Positions 17,738 to 26,440 are shown, counted from the stretch's first letter. The stretch: 64,000 nt of DNA from Tellurirhabdus rosea (GCF_026278345.1 NZ_CP111085.1:4932282-4996281), one strand, 5' to 3'. A program made the numbers and translations. The notes: generated from the sequence alone by a model not told the origin.

Positions 17738-17775
17738 GAAACACCCCAAGCGTGGCGAAACACCCCAAGCGTGGC
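17738..17775. repeat. 19-bp tandem duplication
   Basis: GAAACACCCCAAGCGTGGC occurs twice in perfect tandem (17738-17756, 17757-17775), followed by GAAAC, 38 bases upstream of the ABC ATPase start. It might be a protein-binding site or a slippage product attached to the neighbouring inverted repeat. Confidence 0.85.
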
Positions 17776-17813
17776 GAAACAACACTCTTAAAAAACATAA
17801 CGGACAACAAATT

Positions 17814-18542
17814 ATGATCACCCTCACAAACATCGAGAAAGTGTACCGCACGAGTTCCATCGAAACGCTGGCGCTCAACAACGTCAACCTGAGCATCCGC
17901 CAGGGTGAGTTCGTTTCCATCATGGGGCCGTCGGGCTGCGGGAAATCGACGCTGATGAACATCATGGGGCTGCTCGATGAGCCGTCCAAAGGCAGTATCG
18001 CCATCGACGGCAAGCCCGTCGGCAGCTACCGCGACCGGGAACTGGCCCGCCTGCGCAACGAGAAGATCGGCTTTATCTTCCAGAGCTTCCACCTCATCAA
18101 CGACCTCTCGGTGCTGGACAACGTGGAGATTCCGCTGCTGTACCGCAAAGGGGATTCTCCCGGCAAATCCCGCCGCGACCTGGCAGCCGAGGCGCTCGAA
18201 AAAGTGGGCCTGAGCAACCGCATGAAGCACTTCCCGAACCAGCTTTCGGGCGGACAGAAGCAGCGGGTGGCCATCGCCCGCGCCATCGTCGGCGGACCGG
18301 AGATCATCCTCGCCGACGAACCGACCGGGAACCTCGACAGCGCTATGGGTCAGGAAATTATGAGCATCCTCCACGGCCTCAACCGCGAAGGCTCCACCAT
18401 CGTGATGGTTACCCACGACGAAACGATGGCCCGCCAGACCCACCGCCTCATCCGACTCTTCGACGGCTCGATGGTGGGAGATACGGAATTGAGGAATAGC
18501 GAATTACTGAATAGCGAATTGGCGAATAGGCTCCGCCAATAA
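17814..18542 (+). CDS. ABC transporter ATPase (MacB/LolD type)
   Basis: The 242-residue protein has Walker [11 protein letters not shown]-loop FQSFHLI, signature [14 protein letters not shown], Walker [14 protein letters not shown] and H-loop VTHDE, all intact. It powers the two FtsX-like permeases encoded next. The ATG at 17814 was chosen because the longer frame upstream translates the intergenic repeat. The last 18 or so residues (with [12 protein letters not shown]) are encoded by the left arm and loop of the following inverted repeat, so the C-terminal tail appears to be a repeat-derived extension. Homologues usually end near the RLFDG segment. Confidence 0.95.
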   Translation: MITLTNIEKVYRTSSIETLALNNVNLSIRQGEFVSIMGPSGCGKSTLMNIMGLLDEPSKGSIAIDGKPVGSYRDRELARLRNEKIGFIFQSFHLINDLSVLDNVEIPLLYRKGDSPGKSRRDLAAEALEKVGLSNRMKHFPNQLSGGQKQRVAIARAIVGGPEIILADEPTGNLDSAMGQEIMSILHGLNREGSTIVMVTHDETMARQTHRLIRLFDGSMVGDTELRNSELLNSELANRLRQ

Positions 18543-18592
18543 GATGTTCTGCAGAGCGTATTCGCCAATTCGCTATCCACTAATTCGCTATT
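18495..18592. repeat. Intergenic self-complementary repeat, AATAGCGAATT class
   Basis: The 34-base arms 18495-18528 and 18559-18592 are complementary except for three bases in the spacer between tandem words. The words are AATAGCGAATT and GGCGAATA. The loop contains GGCTCCGCC and TCTGCAGAG. The stop codon of the ATPase gene lies in the loop, so the left arm is coding. Confidence 0.9.
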
Positions 18593-18608
18593 AAAACTCT
18601 GGACTCTC

Positions 18609-19850
18609 ATGATTCTCAATTACATAAAAATCGCCTGGAAGGTGTTGCTGCGGCATCCGTTTTACACCTTCATCACGCTTTTCGGCATCAGCCTGACCCT
18701 GACGGTGCTGATGGTGCTGACCTCGTTTATCGATCACCTCGTCGGCAGTCATTACCCCGAAAACCGCCGCAACCGGATGCTGTACGTTCAGAAAGTGCAG
18801 CTGACGGACTCGCTAAAACAGTCGCGGAACATGGGCCCGGCCAGTTATGAATTCATGAAAAAATACGTGCTGACGCTGAAAACGCCCGAAAAGATCGGCA
18901 TTGCGACCATTTTTGGCAGCGCGAACGCCTATGTGAATGGGAAACGCATTAGCCTCAATACCAAGCTGACCAACGCCGGTTTCTGGGAGGTGACGGATTT
19001 TACCTTTCTGGAAGGCAAGCCATTCAACGAGCAGCATATCGCGAACGGCGACGCGGTGGCCGTCATTACCGACGACCTGAAACGGCAGTATTTTGAAGAC
19101 CCGACCCAGCCCGTGGTTGGAAAGTCCATCGAGGTGGACAACGTGACCTACCGCATTCTGGGCGTGGTGGAAGGGGTTCCGGTGACCCGTCCGAACACCT
19201 CCGCCGATATTTATTTTCCGTACAATGTGGGCAAAAGCAACTACCGCAACCCCGGCATGATGGGCAATTACACCGCCATGTTGCTGGCCCGGAAGCCGTC
19301 CGATTTTGCGGCCATTCAGGCGGAGTTCCAGAGCGTTATCAGCCGGATTCCACGTCCGCAGGAAAGCGACGGATTCAAGTTTTTCTACATTGACGTAAAA
19401 GCGGAGACTTTTCTGGAAAGTTTTCTCAGCAACGTCATTGAGCGCAATGCCTCCGGCTATTTCTACACGGTGGTCGGCCTGGTGATGCTCCTGTTTATGA
19501 GCCTTCCGGCGATCAACCTGGTGAATGTGAACGTCAGCCGGATCATGGAACGGGCCTCTGAAATCGGCATTCGGAAGGCGTTTGGAGCGCCTACGCGGAC
19601 GTTAATGGGCCAGTTTGTGATTGAAAACCTGTTCATCACCTTTATCGGCGGGGCCATTGCGCTTCTGCTTTCGACCCTCGTCATCTATCTCATCAACCAG
19701 AGCGGCTGGATTGCCCGGGCAGACCTGACCATCAACCTGTCGGTATTCCTGACCAGCCTGTTAGTCTGCTTTGTGTTCGGCCTGATGTCAGGAGTCGTCC
19801 CCGCCCTCCGGATGTCCAAACTGTCGATTGTGGAGGCGCTAAAATCTTAA
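18609..19850 (+). CDS. FtsX/MacB-like ABC permease
   Basis: The 413-residue protein has an N-terminal membrane helix (about 20-42) and a large periplasmic MacB-type core domain (about 45-280). Three C-terminal helices include the FtsX pattern ASEIGIRKAFGA. It lacks a fused ATPase and so depends on the separate ATPase upstream. It is the first of two consecutive permeases, which suggests a heterodimeric exporter. The start ATG is the first Met after the repeat. Confidence 0.9.
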   Translation: MILNYIKIAWKVLLRHPFYTFITLFGISLTLTVLMVLTSFIDHLVGSHYPENRRNRMLYVQKVQLTDSLKQSRNMGPASYEFMKKYVLTLKTPEKIGIATIFGSANAYVNGKRISLNTKLTNAGFWEVTDFTFLEGKPFNEQHIANGDAVAVITDDLKRQYFEDPTQPVVGKSIEVDNVTYRILGVVEGVPVTRPNTSADIYFPYNVGKSNYRNPGMMGNYTAMLLARKPSDFAAIQAEFQSVISRIPRPQESDGFKFFYIDVKAETFLESFLSNVIERNASGYFYTVVGLVMLLFMSLPAINLVNVNVSRIMERASEIGIRKAFGAPTRTLMGQFVIENLFITFIGGAIALLLSTLVIYLINQSGWIARADLTINLSVFLTSLLVCFVFGLMSGVVPALRMSKLSIVEALKS

Positions 19851-19982
19851 TGAGTGAATGAGTGAATGAGCGGTCCACCGCACCGGTGAATTGCTCTGCC
19901 GGATTTCAATTTCTGCGAAATATCTCACTTCACTCAATCGCCCATTTACTCACTCAATCACTCAATCATTCATTCACTCAAT
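19850..19982. repeat. Intergenic self-complementary repeat, ATGAGTGA class
   Basis: The left arm (19850-19870) is built of ATGAGTGA words. The right arm (about 19946-19982) is built of their complements, TCACTCAA and TCATTCA. The loop of about 75 bases contains GGTCCACCGCACC and CTCTGCCGG. It fills the gap between the two permease genes and ends 4 bases before the second start. Confidence 0.85.
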
Positions 19983-19986
19983 CAAA

Positions 19987-21156
19987 ATGCTACAACACCT
20001 CTTCAAACTCATGTGGAACAAGAAGCGGGCGCACGGCCTGCTGATTGTCGAAATACTGGCTTCGTTTCTGGTTCTGTTCGGCGTTTCCAGCCTGATCATT
20101 TACAACCTGCGGAATCACCAGCAGCCTATCGGTTTCGATTACCAGAACGTGTGGATCGTCGATCTGCGACCGTCGGATATGCCGGATTCCCTCCAGATAG
20201 AGGTCCGGCGCCAGCTGAAAGAGCGGGCCTTGAGCTATCCGCAGGTGGAAGCCGCCAGTTTTTCTACCAGCGTTACGCCGATGTCGATGAGTCGATCCAA
20301 CTCGAATCTTAGCTACAAAAAAGCCAGCACGATGGTCGATTTTGCGACTTTCGACGAAGACTTTGCGCGTACGCTGCGGATGCAGGTGGCGGAAGGCCGC
20401 CTGTTCAATAAAGCGGATGAAGCCGACCAGCTCCAGCCGGTCATCATCAACCGGGCCTTGCAGGAGAAGCTTTTTGGCGATGAACCGGCCCTGGGGAAAT
20501 TCCTGGGTGAAGGAAAAGAACGGCGGCGGATTGTAGGAATCATGGAATATTTCAAACAGCGCGGCGAGTATCAGGAAAACACGCCGGTCATGATTCAACT
20601 GGCCAAAGGGGAGGAAAAGAAATGGGTGAACAACCTGATGATTCGGGTAAAGCCCGGAACGGACGCCACGTTTGAAGCCCAGATGATGCGGGACTTCGGA
20701 AACATCGCCAAAGGCTGGAGCATGGACGTGACCTACATGGAGAAGCAGCGCGAAAACCAGCACAATCTGGTGATAGTGCCGGTGATCATTTTCCTGGTCG
20801 TCAGCGGGTTCCTGCTGATCAACGTCGCCCTGGGCCTGTTTGGCATTCTGAACCTGAACATCGCCAAACGCCGGGAAGAAATCGGCCTGCGGCGGGCACT
20901 GGGAGCCACGGCATCGGGCGTTTCCCGGCAGTTTGTCGGCGAAATCTGGGTGCTGGCGACGTTCGGGCTGCTGATCGGACTTATCTTTGCCGGACAGTTT
21001 CCGCTCATGAATGTCTTTGACCTGGAAGCGGGCGTTTACCTGCTCGCCATGCTGGTGTCGGTTCTGGTCATCTACGGCATCGTGACGCTCTGTGCCCTGT
21101 ACCCCAGCCGCCAGGCCGCGACGATCCAACCCGCCATGGCGCTGCATGAAGAATAA
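19987..21156 (+). CDS. FtsX/MacB-like ABC permease (second)
   Basis: The 389-residue protein has the same architecture as its neighbour: an N-terminal helix (about 18-40), a periplasmic domain, and three C-terminal helices with the pattern KRREEIGLRRALGAT. The start is the Met before LQHLFKLMW; a longer frame upstream only translates the repeat. Sequence identity with the first permease is low, so this looks like an old duplication or a true heterodimer. It should move a hydrophobic substrate or lipoprotein-like cargo through the HlyD/TolC conduit, as in MacB systems. The substrate is unknown. Confidence 0.9.
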   Translation: MLQHLFKLMWNKKRAHGLLIVEILASFLVLFGVSSLIIYNLRNHQQPIGFDYQNVWIVDLRPSDMPDSLQIEVRRQLKERALSYPQVEAASFSTSVTPMSMSRSNSNLSYKKASTMVDFATFDEDFARTLRMQVAEGRLFNKADEADQLQPVIINRALQEKLFGDEPALGKFLGEGKERRRIVGIMEYFKQRGEYQENTPVMIQLAKGEEKKWVNNLMIRVKPGTDATFEAQMMRDFGNIAKGWSMDVTYMEKQRENQHNLVIVPVIIFLVVSGFLLINVALGLFGILNLNIAKRREEIGLRRALGATASGVSRQFVGEIWVLATFGLLIGLIFAGQFPLMNVFDLEAGVYLLAMLVSVLVIYGIVTLCALYPSRQAATIQPAMALHEE

Positions 21157-21277
21157 TGAATAATGAATAATGAATGATGAATGATGAACCGCGGCGGCGG
21201 AACGAAATGAAGGAAGCGGGATTTTGTTGGGCGGGCACGATGTACAACTACCACTCAAAATTCATTATTCATTAATT
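21151..21277. repeat. Intergenic self-complementary repeat, AATAATG class
   Basis: The left arm (21151-21188) is built of GAATAATGAATAATG and GAATGATG words. The shorter right arm (about 21260-21277) reads TTCATTATTCATTAATT. The loop of about 70 bases has CCGCGGCGGCGG. The left arm overlaps the stop of the second permease. Confidence 0.8.
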
Positions 21278-21283
21278 AAAGCC

Positions 21284-22663
21284 ATGCTTCTGATCATTGA
21301 CGACGATATTGCCGTACAAACCTCGCTTTCCCTGCTGTTTCGGAAGGCGGGGTTTGCGGTGCTGACGGCGGATTCGCCGGACCGCGCCATCGACATTCTG
21401 ACCGCCGAGACGCCCGAACTCGTCGTGCTGGATATGAATTTTTCCATCGAAACCAGCGGGGAGGAGGGGCTACGGCTGCTCAATGTCATCCGGCGCATGC
21501 ACCCGTCCGTGCCCGTTATTCTGATTACCGGCTGGGGCAGCATCGAACTGGCGGTGCAGGGTATGAAGGCCGGTGCCCGTGACTTCATCACCAAACCCTG
21601 GCAGAACGACCACCTGCTACAATCCGTCCGGACCGCGCTCAATCTGGCCCAAACCGAACAGGGACCGACCGAAGAAAGCCGTTCGAATCGCCGGACCGCC
21701 CGGCAGCAGACGGGCTTCGAGCAGATTGTGGGGCAGGACGCCAGCCTGCTGGAAGTGCTCGAAACCATCAGCCGCGTAGCCCCGACCGATGCCTCCGTGC
21801 TGATTACGGGCGAAAGCGGAACCGGCAAGGAACTCATCGCCGAGGCGATCCACCAGAACAGCCGCCGCCGGACCAAACCCTTTGTGAAGGTGAATCTGGG
21901 CGGCATTTCGTCCACGCTGTTTGAAAGCGAACTCTTCGGCCACGTGCGCGGCGCGTTCACCGACGCCCGTTCCGACCGCACGGGCCGCTTCGAACTGGCC
22001 GATAAAGGCAGCATCTTTCTGGACGAGATCGGCGACCTTGACCCGGCCTCCCAGGTAAAACTGCTCCGCGTGCTGCAGGACCGGACATTCGAGCCGCTGG
22101 GCAGCAGCCGCAGCCGGACGGTGGACGTGCGCGTGATCTGCGCCACCAACCGGAATCTGGAGGAAATGGTCGAAAAGGGGCAGTTTCGGGAAGACCTGTT
22201 TTACCGCATCAACCTCATCACCGTTAAGCTGCCCGCCCTGCGCGAACGGCCCGGCGACATTCCGCTGCTGGTACAGTATTTCGTCAATAACCTGAAAGCC
22301 ATCTACGACCGGCCGCTGCTGCAGGTGAGTCCGGCGGCGATGAAATGGCTCCAGACCCTGCCGCTGCCCGGCAACATCCGGCAGCTGAAAAACGTGGTGG
22401 AACGGGCCGTTCTGCTGGCTACCCGCAACGTGCTGGAAGTAGAAGACTTTCAGCGGCACCTTTCCGGACAGGCACCCCAAACGGCCAGACTGCCGGGCGT
22501 GGGCCTGATGACGCTGGAGGAAATGGAGTACGAGATGATCCGCCGGGCTATGGAATTTCACCAGAACCGGGTAGCGCGGGTCGCGAAGGCGCTGGGCATT
22601 ACGCGGTTCGCACTATACCGAAGGCTGGAAAAGTACGGAATTGCGTATAATGCGGACGAGTAG
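21284..22663 (+). CDS. NtrC-family sigma-54-dependent response regulator
   Basis: The 459-residue protein has a receiver (DDD at 6-8, phospho-acceptor Asp50 in VVLDMNF). An AAA+ domain has Walker A GESGTGKE at 176-183 and the sigma-54 contact loop as GAFTDA, where the classical sequence is GAFTGA; intact Walker B and arginine-finger regions follow. A Fis-type HTH lies at the C-terminus (NRVARVAKALGITRFALYRRL). It should activate sigma-54 promoters when phosphorylated by the kinase encoded next. A candidate -24/-12 promoter with an upstream palindrome lies in front of the adaptor gene of this same locus. The start was set at the receiver's first Met. Confidence 0.93.
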   Translation: MLLIIDDDIAVQTSLSLLFRKAGFAVLTADSPDRAIDILTAETPELVVLDMNFSIETSGEEGLRLLNVIRRMHPSVPVILITGWGSIELAVQGMKAGARDFITKPWQNDHLLQSVRTALNLAQTEQGPTEESRSNRRTARQQTGFEQIVGQDASLLEVLETISRVAPTDASVLITGESGTGKELIAEAIHQNSRRRTKPFVKVNLGGISSTLFESELFGHVRGAFTDARSDRTGRFELADKGSIFLDEIGDLDPASQVKLLRVLQDRTFEPLGSSRSRTVDVRVICATNRNLEEMVEKGQFREDLFYRINLITVKLPALRERPGDIPLLVQYFVNNLKAIYDRPLLQVSPAAMKWLQTLPLPGNIRQLKNVVERAVLLATRNVLEVEDFQRHLSGQAPQTARLPGVGLMTLEEMEYEMIRRAMEFHQNRVARVAKALGITRFALYRRLEKYGIAYNADE

Positions 22664-22676
22664 TTCTCGCAGATTG

Positions 22677-22777
22677 TAGTTTCTCGCAGATTCTCGCAGA
22701 TTTCAAACGCAGATTCTCGCAGAGAAAGCCTCAGCGAAAATCTGCGTTTGAAATCTGTGAAAATCTGCGAGAAACCA
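22677..22777. repeat. Intergenic self-complementary repeat, CGCAGATT class
   Basis: The 44-base arms (about 22677-22720 and 22734-22777) are complementary with only a few mismatches and are built of TTTCTCGCAGATT and CAAACGCAGATT words. The 13-base loop contains GAAAGCCTC. It lies between the regulator and kinase genes and ends 7 bases before the kinase ATG. Confidence 0.9.
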
Positions 22778-22784
22778 CCAAACC

Positions 22785-24071
22785 ATGAAGCCCCGCCTCA
22801 GCACGACATACCTGGTTTACATTTTTCTGCTCCATGCCGCGCTGGTTTACCTCATTTTTCGCTGGCTGAAAGAAGACAAAATCCTGTTTATCGCTTCGGA
22901 GGCGCTCGTTTTTGTGTCGATTTACGTGGCGCTCCGCATCTACCGCAACTTTCAGAAACCCGCCGAATTCGTCGCGGCCGGCATCGAGCAGATCAAGGAC
23001 AAGGACTTTACGGTGAAGTTTGTCCCCACCGGCAACCGGGAGGTCGACGACCTTGTCCGGGTCTACAACCTGATGATCGACCAGCTTCGGCAGGAGCGGA
23101 CCCAGCAGCAGGAACAGCAGTTTTTCACGCGGCAACTGATCGACGCCTCGCCGATCGCCATTCTGATCTTTGACTACGACGGCCGTATTACCACCGCCAA
23201 CGCGGCCGCCTGCGAACTGTTCCAGAGCCGGTTCGAGGAGCTGGAGGCCCGGTCGCTGGCCGAAGTGCCCCATCCGCTCGTGTCTCAGCTCGCCGAACTG
23301 AAGGACGGCGAGACCCGGAGCGTGAAAGGCAGCGGCATCGAAACGTACCGGGTGCAAAGATCGCACTTCATGGACCGGGGCTTTCCCCGCTCGTTTCTGC
23401 TCATTGCCGAACTGACCAGCGAAATTCTGGAAACCGAAAAGAAAGCCTACAGCAAGGTGATCCGGATGATGGCCCACGAGGTCAACAACTCGATCGGGGC
23501 GGTCAATTCCATTCTGGATGTGGCCAAATCGGTGATGGAAGACGACGAAAGCGGCCTGAAATCCGCCGTGCAGGTGGCCATCGAGCGCAACGACCGGCTG
23601 AATCACTTCATGCGCCGGTTTGCCGATGTGGTGCGCCTGCCGCCGCCCAACCTCGCGCCCGGCGATCTGGGAAAGCTGGCCGCGGACGTCGTGCAACTCA
23701 TGCAGCCGCAGGCCGCTCGGGCGGGTGTCCGGCTCTCGTACACGCCACCGAAGCAGACGGTCCGGGTCGTGATGGATTCCGGGCAGATGGAGCAGGTGCT
23801 GGTCAACGTCGTCAAGAATGCGCTGGAAGCCTGTACGCCCGGCCAGTTCGTGGACGTTCAGGTAACGGCGCGGCAGCTCATCGTCCGGGACAACGGACTG
23901 CCCATTGACGCCGCGCTGAGTCAGAATCTGTTCAACCCTTTCTACAGCACCAAGCCCACCGGCCAGGGCATCGGCCTCACCCTCACCCGCGAAATCCTGC
24001 TCAACCACGGCTTTTCCTTCTCTCTCCGAACGGGGGAGGATGGGTGGACGGAGTTTGGAGTCAATTATTGA
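22785..24071 (+). CDS. NtrB/NtrY-like PAS sensor histidine kinase
   Basis: The 428-residue protein has two N-terminal membrane helices (about 8-25 and 32-50), a HAMP-like segment (about 55-110), a PAS domain (about 115-215), and a kinase core. The phospho-acceptor is His231 in MMAHEVNNSIG and the ATPase N-box is VKNALEA; the G-box is GQGIGLTL. The order and the neighbouring NtrC-type regulator make it the partner sensor of the efflux locus. With only short loops outside the membrane it probably senses an envelope or cytoplasmic cue. It is the last gene of the co-directional run. Confidence 0.93.
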   Translation: MKPRLSTTYLVYIFLLHAALVYLIFRWLKEDKILFIASEALVFVSIYVALRIYRNFQKPAEFVAAGIEQIKDKDFTVKFVPTGNREVDDLVRVYNLMIDQLRQERTQQQEQQFFTRQLIDASPIAILIFDYDGRITTANAAACELFQSRFEELEARSLAEVPHPLVSQLAELKDGETRSVKGSGIETYRVQRSHFMDRGFPRSFLLIAELTSEILETEKKAYSKVIRMMAHEVNNSIGAVNSILDVAKSVMEDDESGLKSAVQVAIERNDRLNHFMRRFADVVRLPPPNLAPGDLGKLAADVVQLMQPQAARAGVRLSYTPPKQTVRVVMDSGQMEQVLVNVVKNALEACTPGQFVDVQVTARQLIVRDNGLPIDAALSQNLFNPFYSTKPTGQGIGLTLTREILLNHGFSFSLRTGEDGWTEFGVNY

Positions 24072-24152
24072 ATGAGTGAATGACTGAATGACTGATTTGA
24101 GTCGGAGGGCCTAAACTGGCAGAGCTATCAGTCATTCAGTCATTCAGTCATT
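24071..24152. repeat. Intergenic self-complementary repeat, ATGACTGA class
   Basis: The 26-base arms 24071-24096 and 24127-24152 are complementary with one mismatch and are made of AATGACTG words. The loop holds GAGTCGGAGGGCC and GGCAGAGC. The left arm begins on the last base of the kinase stop codon. Confidence 0.92.
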
Positions 24153-24251
24153 AACAAAAGTCATCTCCTTCACGAACAATTAACAGCGTTTCGGGTCATG
24201 TAACTGTGTTTTTTTGCTATCGTTGTACCACCAAACCAGTCAACTGATTCC

Positions 24252-25118
24252 ATGAAAAATATTCTTATTCCCACTGACTTCTCCGATACGGCCGAACGGG
24301 CTTTGCAGTATGCCCGGATGCTGGCCCGGCCCTCGGGCGCGACGCTGACGCTGATGCACGTGACCCAGCCGTTTATTCCGGATACCACCCTGCCGACGGG
24401 CGAAATCGGGGCCGGGGTGTATGTGACCCAGGAACTGGAAGGCATTAGCGAAGCCCAGTTGAAAGAACTGGCTTCCGGACTCCAGGGCGAAGGATTCACC
24501 ACCCGGACGGAATACCGCATCGGGGCCGTTGAAGACGAAATCATCGCCGTGGCCGACGAGCAGAATCCCGAACTGATCGTGATCGGCCGCCACCATTTTG
24601 ATTCCTTCTTCGACCGGCTGGCGGGCAGCGCCGCCACCGACGTAGCCATGCAGGCCCATTGCCCGGTGCTGGTCGTGCCTTCGCCCGAAGAGGACGGAGG
24701 GGCCGTCGGGCCGTTCAGTCATATTGTGTACGCCACCCAGCTGGAATTCGACGAAAACGACATTCTGCGGCCCGTGGTCGATCTCACCCGCCGCTTCAAC
24801 GCCCGGCTGACCCTGCTGAAAGTGGAGGCCGACAACCAGCCCAACGTCTTCAACGACCAGGATTTCATCACCCAGATCGAAGCCGAATTCGGAGCAGAGC
24901 GCTTCGTTCAGGACCGCGTCCATGCCGACAGCGTGACCGAGGGGCTGACCCAATATTTGAAGGAAAACAAAGTGGACCTGCTGGTGATGGCTACCCGCGA
25001 ACGGGATTTCCTGAGCCGCCTGCTCAACCCGAGCCTGACCAAAAAAATGGTCAATACCGCCCAGGTGCCGGTGCTGGTTTTCCACCATAAAGACAATACG
25101 GGGGCCGATTTTGTGTAA
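24252..25118 (+). CDS. Universal stress protein, tandem-domain
   Basis: The 288-residue protein has two UspA-like domains (about 1-140 and 150-280). The first begins KNILIPTDFSDTAERAL and ends with CPVLVVP; the second ends with VPVLVFHHK. The classical nucleotide-binding run GxxGxxxxxxxxxG is replaced by a segment with DRLAGSAATDVA, so ATP binding is not assured. A related protein is encoded at 57099-57827 and has the same DRLAGSAA segment. A TATCGTTG at 24218-24225 resembles a -7 box, but no -33 element was found. Confidence 0.93.
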   Translation: MKNILIPTDFSDTAERALQYARMLARPSGATLTLMHVTQPFIPDTTLPTGEIGAGVYVTQELEGISEAQLKELASGLQGEGFTTRTEYRIGAVEDEIIAVADEQNPELIVIGRHHFDSFFDRLAGSAATDVAMQAHCPVLVVPSPEEDGGAVGPFSHIVYATQLEFDENDILRPVVDLTRRFNARLTLLKVEADNQPNVFNDQDFITQIEAEFGAERFVQDRVHADSVTEGLTQYLKENKVDLLVMATRERDFLSRLLNPSLTKKMVNTAQVPVLVFHHKDNTGADFV

Positions 25119-25142
25119 ACGGCAGCGCGCCAGAGCCCCGCG

Positions 25143-25180
25143 AGTGGCAAAGCCCTGAGCGAATCGGGCGCTTTGCCACT
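25143..25180. repeat. Intergenic inverted repeat, AGTGGCAAAGC class
   Basis: A perfect 11-base pair (25143-25153 and 25170-25180) has a 16-base GC-rich loop. The word TTTGCCACT recurs as TTTGCCACTC at 25196-25205. It may act as a terminator for the stress-protein gene, although there is no long T-run. Confidence 0.7.
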
Positions 25181-25195
25181 TTGCTATTTTGTGCC

Positions 25196-25225
25196 TTTGC
25201 CACTCACCAAAACTGCCTACCTTTA
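25196..25225 (+). promoter_or_regulatory. Candidate Bacteroidota-type promoter for corA
   Basis: TTTG at 25196-25199 and TACCTTTA at 25218-25225 (seven of eight matches to TAnnTTTG) are separated by 18 bases. They lie about 22 bases upstream of the ATG at 25248, a good position for the start of a short leader. Confidence 0.5.
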
Positions 25226-25247
25226 CGGGCCAATTCCCATTGCCCGT

Positions 25248-26327
25248 ATGTCGAGACGTCATTCGAAGAAAACAGCCCTTAAAACGGCGGGAACCTCACC
25301 CGGTTCGCTGATTTATGTTGGAAACGAGAAGAAATTTGAAACCGAAATCGACCTGATTGAATACAATGCGGATTCGTACCGGGTGGAACCGATTCTGGAC
25401 CTGAACGCCTGCCGCCTGCCCAACGGGCAGCCCGTAACGACCTGGCTGAGCGTCGACGGCATTCACGAACCGGACGTGATCGGCGGCATCGGGCAGCGGT
25501 ACGGCATTCACCCCCTGGCGCTGGAGGATATTCTGAATACCCTGCAAAAGCCCAAAATCGAGTACTTCGACGATAAATACCTGTTTATCACGCTCAAAAT
25601 GCTGCATTACGGAAAGACCACGCAGGAGGTCGATCCGGAGCATCTGAGCTTTATTCTCGGAAAAAACTTCGTGATTTCTTTTCAGGAAAAACGGCAGCAC
25701 GACGTATTCAAGCCCGTTCTGACGCGCATCGAGGCGTCGGCCGGCAAGACGCGCCGCAACGGGCCGGATTACCTGCTCTACGCGCTGATGGACCTGGTCG
25801 TGGACCACTATTTTGTGGTTATGGAAGAATTTGGCGACCGCATCGAGGTGCTGGAAAACAGCATTATCCAGCAGGTGGCCGGCCAGCAGACGCTCACCCG
25901 GCTCTACGGTCTGAAACGCGAACTGGCCAACATGCGCCGACAGGTCTGGCCCGTGCGCGAAATCGTCAACAGCCTGCTGCTGGAAGACAGCCCGCTCGTC
26001 AACCAGACCACGATGCCGTACCTGCGGGACCTGCACGACCACATCATCCAGGTCGTGGAAACGATCGACTCGTATCGCGAACAGACAACCAGCCTCCTCG
26101 ACGTGTACCTGTCCACGTTAAGCAACCGCATGAACTCGGTCATGAAGACGCTGACAATCATTTCGTCCATCTTCATTCCGCTGACATTCATCGCGGGCGT
26201 CTACGGAATGAACTTCGAATACATGCCCGAACTGAAATCCCCGTACGGCTACTGGGCCACGCTGGGCGTTATGCTGCTGATCGCCGTTGGCTCGGTGATT
26301 TATTTCCGAAGAAGAGGATGGATGTGA
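25248..26327 (+). CDS. corA: CorA-family magnesium/cobalt transporter
   Basis: The 359-residue protein has a large cytoplasmic N-terminal domain and a long helix before two C-terminal membrane segments. The diagnostic motif YGMNFEYMPEL lies between them (GMN selectivity motif plus MPEL loop). It forms a homopentameric Mg2+ channel in the inner membrane. The start at 25248 follows a candidate promoter; an in-frame upstream start at 25173 would place the leader inside the promoter. The C-terminus is the usual basic YFRRRGWM. Confidence 0.95.
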   Translation: MSRRHSKKTALKTAGTSPGSLIYVGNEKKFETEIDLIEYNADSYRVEPILDLNACRLPNGQPVTTWLSVDGIHEPDVIGGIGQRYGIHPLALEDILNTLQKPKIEYFDDKYLFITLKMLHYGKTTQEVDPEHLSFILGKNFVISFQEKRQHDVFKPVLTRIEASAGKTRRNGPDYLLYALMDLVVDHYFVVMEEFGDRIEVLENSIIQQVAGQQTLTRLYGLKRELANMRRQVWPVREIVNSLLLEDSPLVNQTTMPYLRDLHDHIIQVVETIDSYREQTTSLLDVYLSTLSNRMNSVMKTLTIISSIFIPLTFIAGVYGMNFEYMPELKSPYGYWATLGVMLLIAVGSVIYFRRRGWM

Positions 26328-26428
26328 AGGGAGGAGGAAGGGGAGGAAAGGACGAAGGGACGAAAGGAACAGCCTTCTGCTTTTGCGCCCCCCTTTCCTC
26401 CCTTTCTTCCCCTTCCTCCCCCTTTCCC
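26328..26428. repeat. Intergenic purine/pyrimidine inverted repeat
   Basis: A purine-only arm (26328-26350, words GGGAGGA and GGAAAGG) faces a pyrimidine-only arm (about 26391-26428, words CCTTTCCTCCC and CCCCTTCC). A loop containing GCCTTCTGC separates them. Pairing is good but the right arm is longer. The arm begins right after the corA stop. Mirror-like purine tracts of this sort can also form triplex structures. Confidence 0.75.
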
Positions 26429-26440
26429 AATTTTTACGCT

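Noticed and set aside
26318-26440. Longer N-terminus of MurF-Alr through the purine/pyrimidine repeat
   Set aside because: The extension is low-complexity Gly/Lys/Ser-rich sequence translated from the repeat and overlaps the corA stop; the Met at 26441 fits the family.
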